Source: Desulfobulbaceae bacterium | Lineage (GTDB): Bacteria; Desulfobacterota; Desulfobulbia; Desulfobulbales; Desulfocapsaceae | DNA length: 43,410 nucleotides | Assembly (NCBI GenBank): GCA_024636345.1 | Contig: JAGXHG010000027.1 | Coordinates: forward strand, 1-43,410 | Reading direction: 5' to 3' | Shown here: positions 41,484 to 43,410 of the stretch, one piece after another | Numbering within the stretch: position 1 is the first letter of the stretch | How the letters are laid out: the number at the start of each line of letters is the position of its first letter | Made by a program: the position numbers and the translations under genes | The notes under the pieces: model-generated | The model's input: the letters and a program-made list of their open reading frames with translations, nothing else | What the model was told of the DNA's origin: nothing | Databases searched by the model: none

Positions 41484-41548
41484 GATTTGATTGATTACAA
41501 GGCTTGAGGAGAAGGAAAGAGATATGTCACTATTCTGCATATTCACCT

Positions 41549-41725
41549 GATAAGCTCGCCCGCTGACGCGGACGAGCTTATCGCTGCTGCTGAGTAAACT
41601 CGAACACCCTGACAGGTTCCGCCTAAAGGCTACACCTATCAAGGCGTTCGAGCCACTGCGCTTCTCAGCATTTATGTAAACAAGTTTACACAAATGCCTC
41701 CGATGCTCGAGGCTCAACAGCAGCG
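41549..41725. repeat. Nested inverted repeats before the EEP gene
   Basis: Three nested or adjacent structures. GATAAGCTCG/CGAGCTTATC (41549-41582) is perfect. CGCTGCTGCTGAG (41582-41594) pairs with CTCAACAGCAGCG (41713-41725) with one mismatch. GCATTTATGTAAAC/GTTTACACAAATGC (41668-41697) is a 14-bp stem with a 2-base loop and one mismatch. The first could end the radical-SAM transcript. The large outer pair recalls integron attC folding, but the core site sequences do not fit. Confidence 0.55.
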
Positions 41726-41734
41726 TTACCAATA

Positions 41735-42493
41735 ATGAAAATTGTCAGCTGGAACTGCAATGGTGCTTTACGCAAGAAACTTGGTGCTTTGACAGTGCTA
41801 AACGCTGATGTGTGCGTAATACAGGAATGTGAAGATCCAGCGCGCTGCACAGACAGTGAATACAAGGCTTGGGCGTCAAATTGTCTATGGATCGGTACCA
41901 ACAAGAATCGCGGATTGGGGGTGTTTGCAAAGCAGGGCATTTCTCTTGAGCCCGCTGAGCTGGATGCCGGCCCTTTGGAGCTGTTCCTTCCCTGTATAGT
42001 CGGCGGGCATATTGCACTGTTGGCCGTCTGGACACGCGAGGCAAACTCACCAACATTCCGATATATTGGCCAGCTCTGGAAATATCTTCAGCTTCATCAT
42101 AAATTCCTACGGCAAGAACTTGCCATCTGTATAGGTGATCTCAACAGCAACGTTTGTTGGGATGTATGGGATCGATGGTGGAATCACAGTGACGTGCTCA
42201 AAGAACTGAAGGCTCTAGGCCTTGAAAGCATCTACCACCACTCTAAGTCTGAGGTGCAAGGCAAGGAATCCTTGCCAACTTTTTTCATGCACAGGCGTTT
42301 GGAAAGGCCCTATCACATTGATTATGCATTTTTGTCACAAGCCCTTTTGTCAGGGACAGTAGCAGAAGTTGGCCACCCAAGTAAATGGCTTGAGTTCAGT
42401 GACCACATGCCTCTGATCGTATCTACAATTGCAAACAAGTCGCTGCAAGGGGACCTGATCTCCGCCACTTTGCGTCTACAGTCCGACCTGTGA
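41735..42493 (+). CDS. Endonuclease/exonuclease/phosphatase-fold protein, apparent insertion in the polyene operon
   Basis: 252 residues with the EEP superfamily signatures: SWNCNGALRKK at 5-15 (catalytic Asn), VIQECEDP near 30 (Glu), GDLNSN near 137-142 (Asp/Asn), and SDHMPL near 227-232 (final Asp-His). It is most likely a Mg-dependent nuclease or phosphoesterase; the target is unknown. The gene has nothing in common with polyene assembly, sits behind an unusual palindromic region, and interrupts the radical-SAM/ligase order. Composition is less GC-rich than both neighbours. EEP genes of this size occur as cargo in mobile or cassette DNA (established in general, not shown here). Confidence 0.8.
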   Translation: MKIVSWNCNGALRKKLGALTVLNADVCVIQECEDPARCTDSEYKAWASNCLWIGTNKNRGLGVFAKQGISLEPAELDAGPLELFLPCIVGGHIALLAVWTREANSPTFRYIGQLWKYLQLHHKFLRQELAICIGDLNSNVCWDVWDRWWNHSDVLKELKALGLESIYHHSKSEVQGKESLPTFFMHRRLERPYHIDYAFLSQALLSGTVAEVGHPSKWLEFSDHMPLIVSTIANKSLQGDLISATLRLQSDL

Positions 42494-42564
42494 GCTTGGG
42501 CGTTGAATTGAAAGATTATTCTTGTACAGATACACAGCGAATAAATGTCATAACAGAACTATCC

Positions 42565-43410
42565 ATGCTGAATAATTCCCAAGACATCCAAGCCCTGCTA
42601 CAGGGGCCAAAGTTCCCGGACCAGGAGTTCATCCGCTCCGGCGCCACCTTCGGCGAGGTCTATGCCATGGCGGCCGGGCTGCGCACCACCTTGGCTGCTC
42701 CTGAATATCAGGGTGCCGCCATCTGTCTGGCCGTGGATAACCGGGCGGTCATGGCCGCTGCCCTCCTGGCCTCCCTTCATCCTTCTCAGCCCAACGGTCC
42801 GACCCTGCTTCTGCCCTTTGCCCTTTCCACCCCGGCCCTGGCCCGGATGCAGCAGCTCACCGGCTTTACTGCCGCCATTTGCGATGTTGACAGAGAGATG
42901 CCCCATGGCACCACCATCATCCGCCCGTCAGCGGGGATAGCGGCGGAGCTTGCCGCCAGCGTCCCGATATCACCGCAGGCGGAACTGCTGCGGATCTTCA
43001 CCGGCGGTTCCACCGGCACACCGCAGATCTGGTCAAAGACCGGGGAGAATCTTTTCGGCGAGGGATTCTCCCTGGCCCGTCACTTCGGGATTACCGAAAA
43101 AGACTGCATTGTCGCCACTGTCCCCCCTTATCATATCTACGGCCTGCTTTTCTCCGTTATCCTGCCCCTGGTTTCCGGGGCCTCGGTGATCATGGACAGC
43201 CCCTCTTACCCCGGCGAGATCGTTGATGTGATCGAGGAACAGGGTGCTACCCTTCTTGCCGGCATCCCCCCGCACTACCGTGCCCTGCGTGGGAAAAAGG
43301 TGGCGGGTTCCTCCCTCAGGCTGGCCTTTTCTTCCGCCGGGATGCTGGACCCAGACGACAATGAGGCCTTCTCCCGCCTCAACAAAGTGGGCATAGTCGA
43401 GGTGTACGGC
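42565..43410 (+). CDS. AMP-forming acyl-CoA/ACP ligase, partial at window edge (ApeH-like starter activation candidate)
   Basis: 282 codons are seen from ATG 42565 to the window end. The P-loop FTGGSTGTPQ at 146-155 is the ANL adenylation motif, PPYHIYGLLFSVILPL near 198-213 is the next conserved block, and the window ends in EVYG, the start of the YGxTE motif. In aryl-polyene synthesis such an enzyme (ApeH) loads an aromatic acid on an ACP as the starter; that role is inferred from context. GC content is notably higher than upstream. Its C-terminal domain and later genes are outside the window. Confidence 0.85.
   Translation, partial: MLNNSQDIQALLQGPKFPDQEFIRSGATFGEVYAMAAGLRTTLAAPEYQGAAICLAVDNRAVMAAALLASLHPSQPNGPTLLLPFALSTPALARMQQLTGFTAAICDVDREMPHGTTIIRPSAGIAAELAASVPISPQAELLRIFTGGSTGTPQIWSKTGENLFGEGFSLARHFGITEKDCIVATVPPYHIYGLLFSVILPLVSGASVIMDSPSYPGEIVDVIEEQGATLLAGIPPHYRALRGKKVAGSSLRLAFSSAGMLDPDDNEAFSRLNKVGIVEVYG

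Noticed and set aside
41582..41734. Integron attC site before the EEP gene
   Set aside because: Outer repeats pair well, but the ends lack GTTRRRY and RYYYAAC core sites, and no second site follows the gene.

Overview
The window (about 43.4 kb, mid-range GC with lower-GC islands) most resembles an anaerobic Desulfobacterota genome, perhaps a Desulfobulbales relative. This is an inference from the double-cubane-type dehydratase/activator pair, NtrC/sigma-54 metal signalling, histidine-kinase fragments lacking an ATPase domain, SHOCT mini-proteins and several radical-SAM enzymes. No rRNA, tRNA or CRISPR array was recognised.

Layout. 1-400: the end of an IS3-family element that has cut off a response-regulator gene. 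0.7-2.9 kb: a 2-hydroxyacyl-CoA dehydratase/double-cubane-cluster protein and its ATP-dependent activator. 3.0-14.9 kb (minus): the first block of an aryl-polyene/dialkylresorcinol-like type II fatty-acid/polyketide cluster: a FabZ-like hotdog protein, an acyl carrier protein, two paralogous radical-SAM enzymes, two ketosynthases, a thioesterase, a PKS-type dehydratase, a GT25-like glycosyltransferase, an MMPL exporter fused to a methyltransferase, and a NodB-type deacetylase. 15.3-23.6 kb: an ATPase-less histidine kinase, a wrecked copper P-type ATPase, a Met-rich periplasmic protein, a SHOCT protein, a CopA multicopper oxidase fused to a CopB-like barrel, then a methyltransferase and a U32-family Fe-S protein. 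23.6-25.1 kb: an AT-rich Panacea/Fic toxin-antitoxin-like pair. 25.4-27.9 kb (minus): second polyene block, a single-chain ketosynthase/chain-length-factor fusion plus a second ACP. 28.2-36.9 kb: a metal-envelope-stress island (second ATPase-less kinase, two SHOCT proteins, two Met-rich proteins, a ZraSR-like sigma-54 two-component system, a Cu/Zn efflux permease with its ArsR repressor). 36.9-37.5 kb: a decayed IS1595-family element. 37.6-43.4 kb (plus): third polyene block, with an ApeP-like dehydratase, FabG-like reductase, LolA-like carrier, lipoprotein, B12-type radical-SAM enzyme, an intruding endonuclease/exonuclease-fold gene, and an AMP-forming acyl ligase cut by the window edge.

How it fits together. 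The three polyene blocks complement one another: starter activation (ligase), two ACPs, condensing enzymes (KS, KS, KS-CLF), ketoreductase, several hotdog dehydratases, thioesterase, methyltransferase, and an envelope export/lipid-transfer set (MMPL, LolA-like, lipoprotein). A glycosyltransferase, a deacetylase and three radical-SAM enzymes are unusual additions and suggest a modified, possibly sugar-bearing, membrane polyene. Metal-resistance genes lie between the blocks. The metal part repeats a module of [SHOCT mini-protein + Met-rich exported protein] three times. Two copies have GG-N10-GC sigma-54 promoter matches that the ZraR-like activator encoded nearby could drive. Methionine in place of the histidine/acid-rich ligands of zinc systems points to copper or silver.
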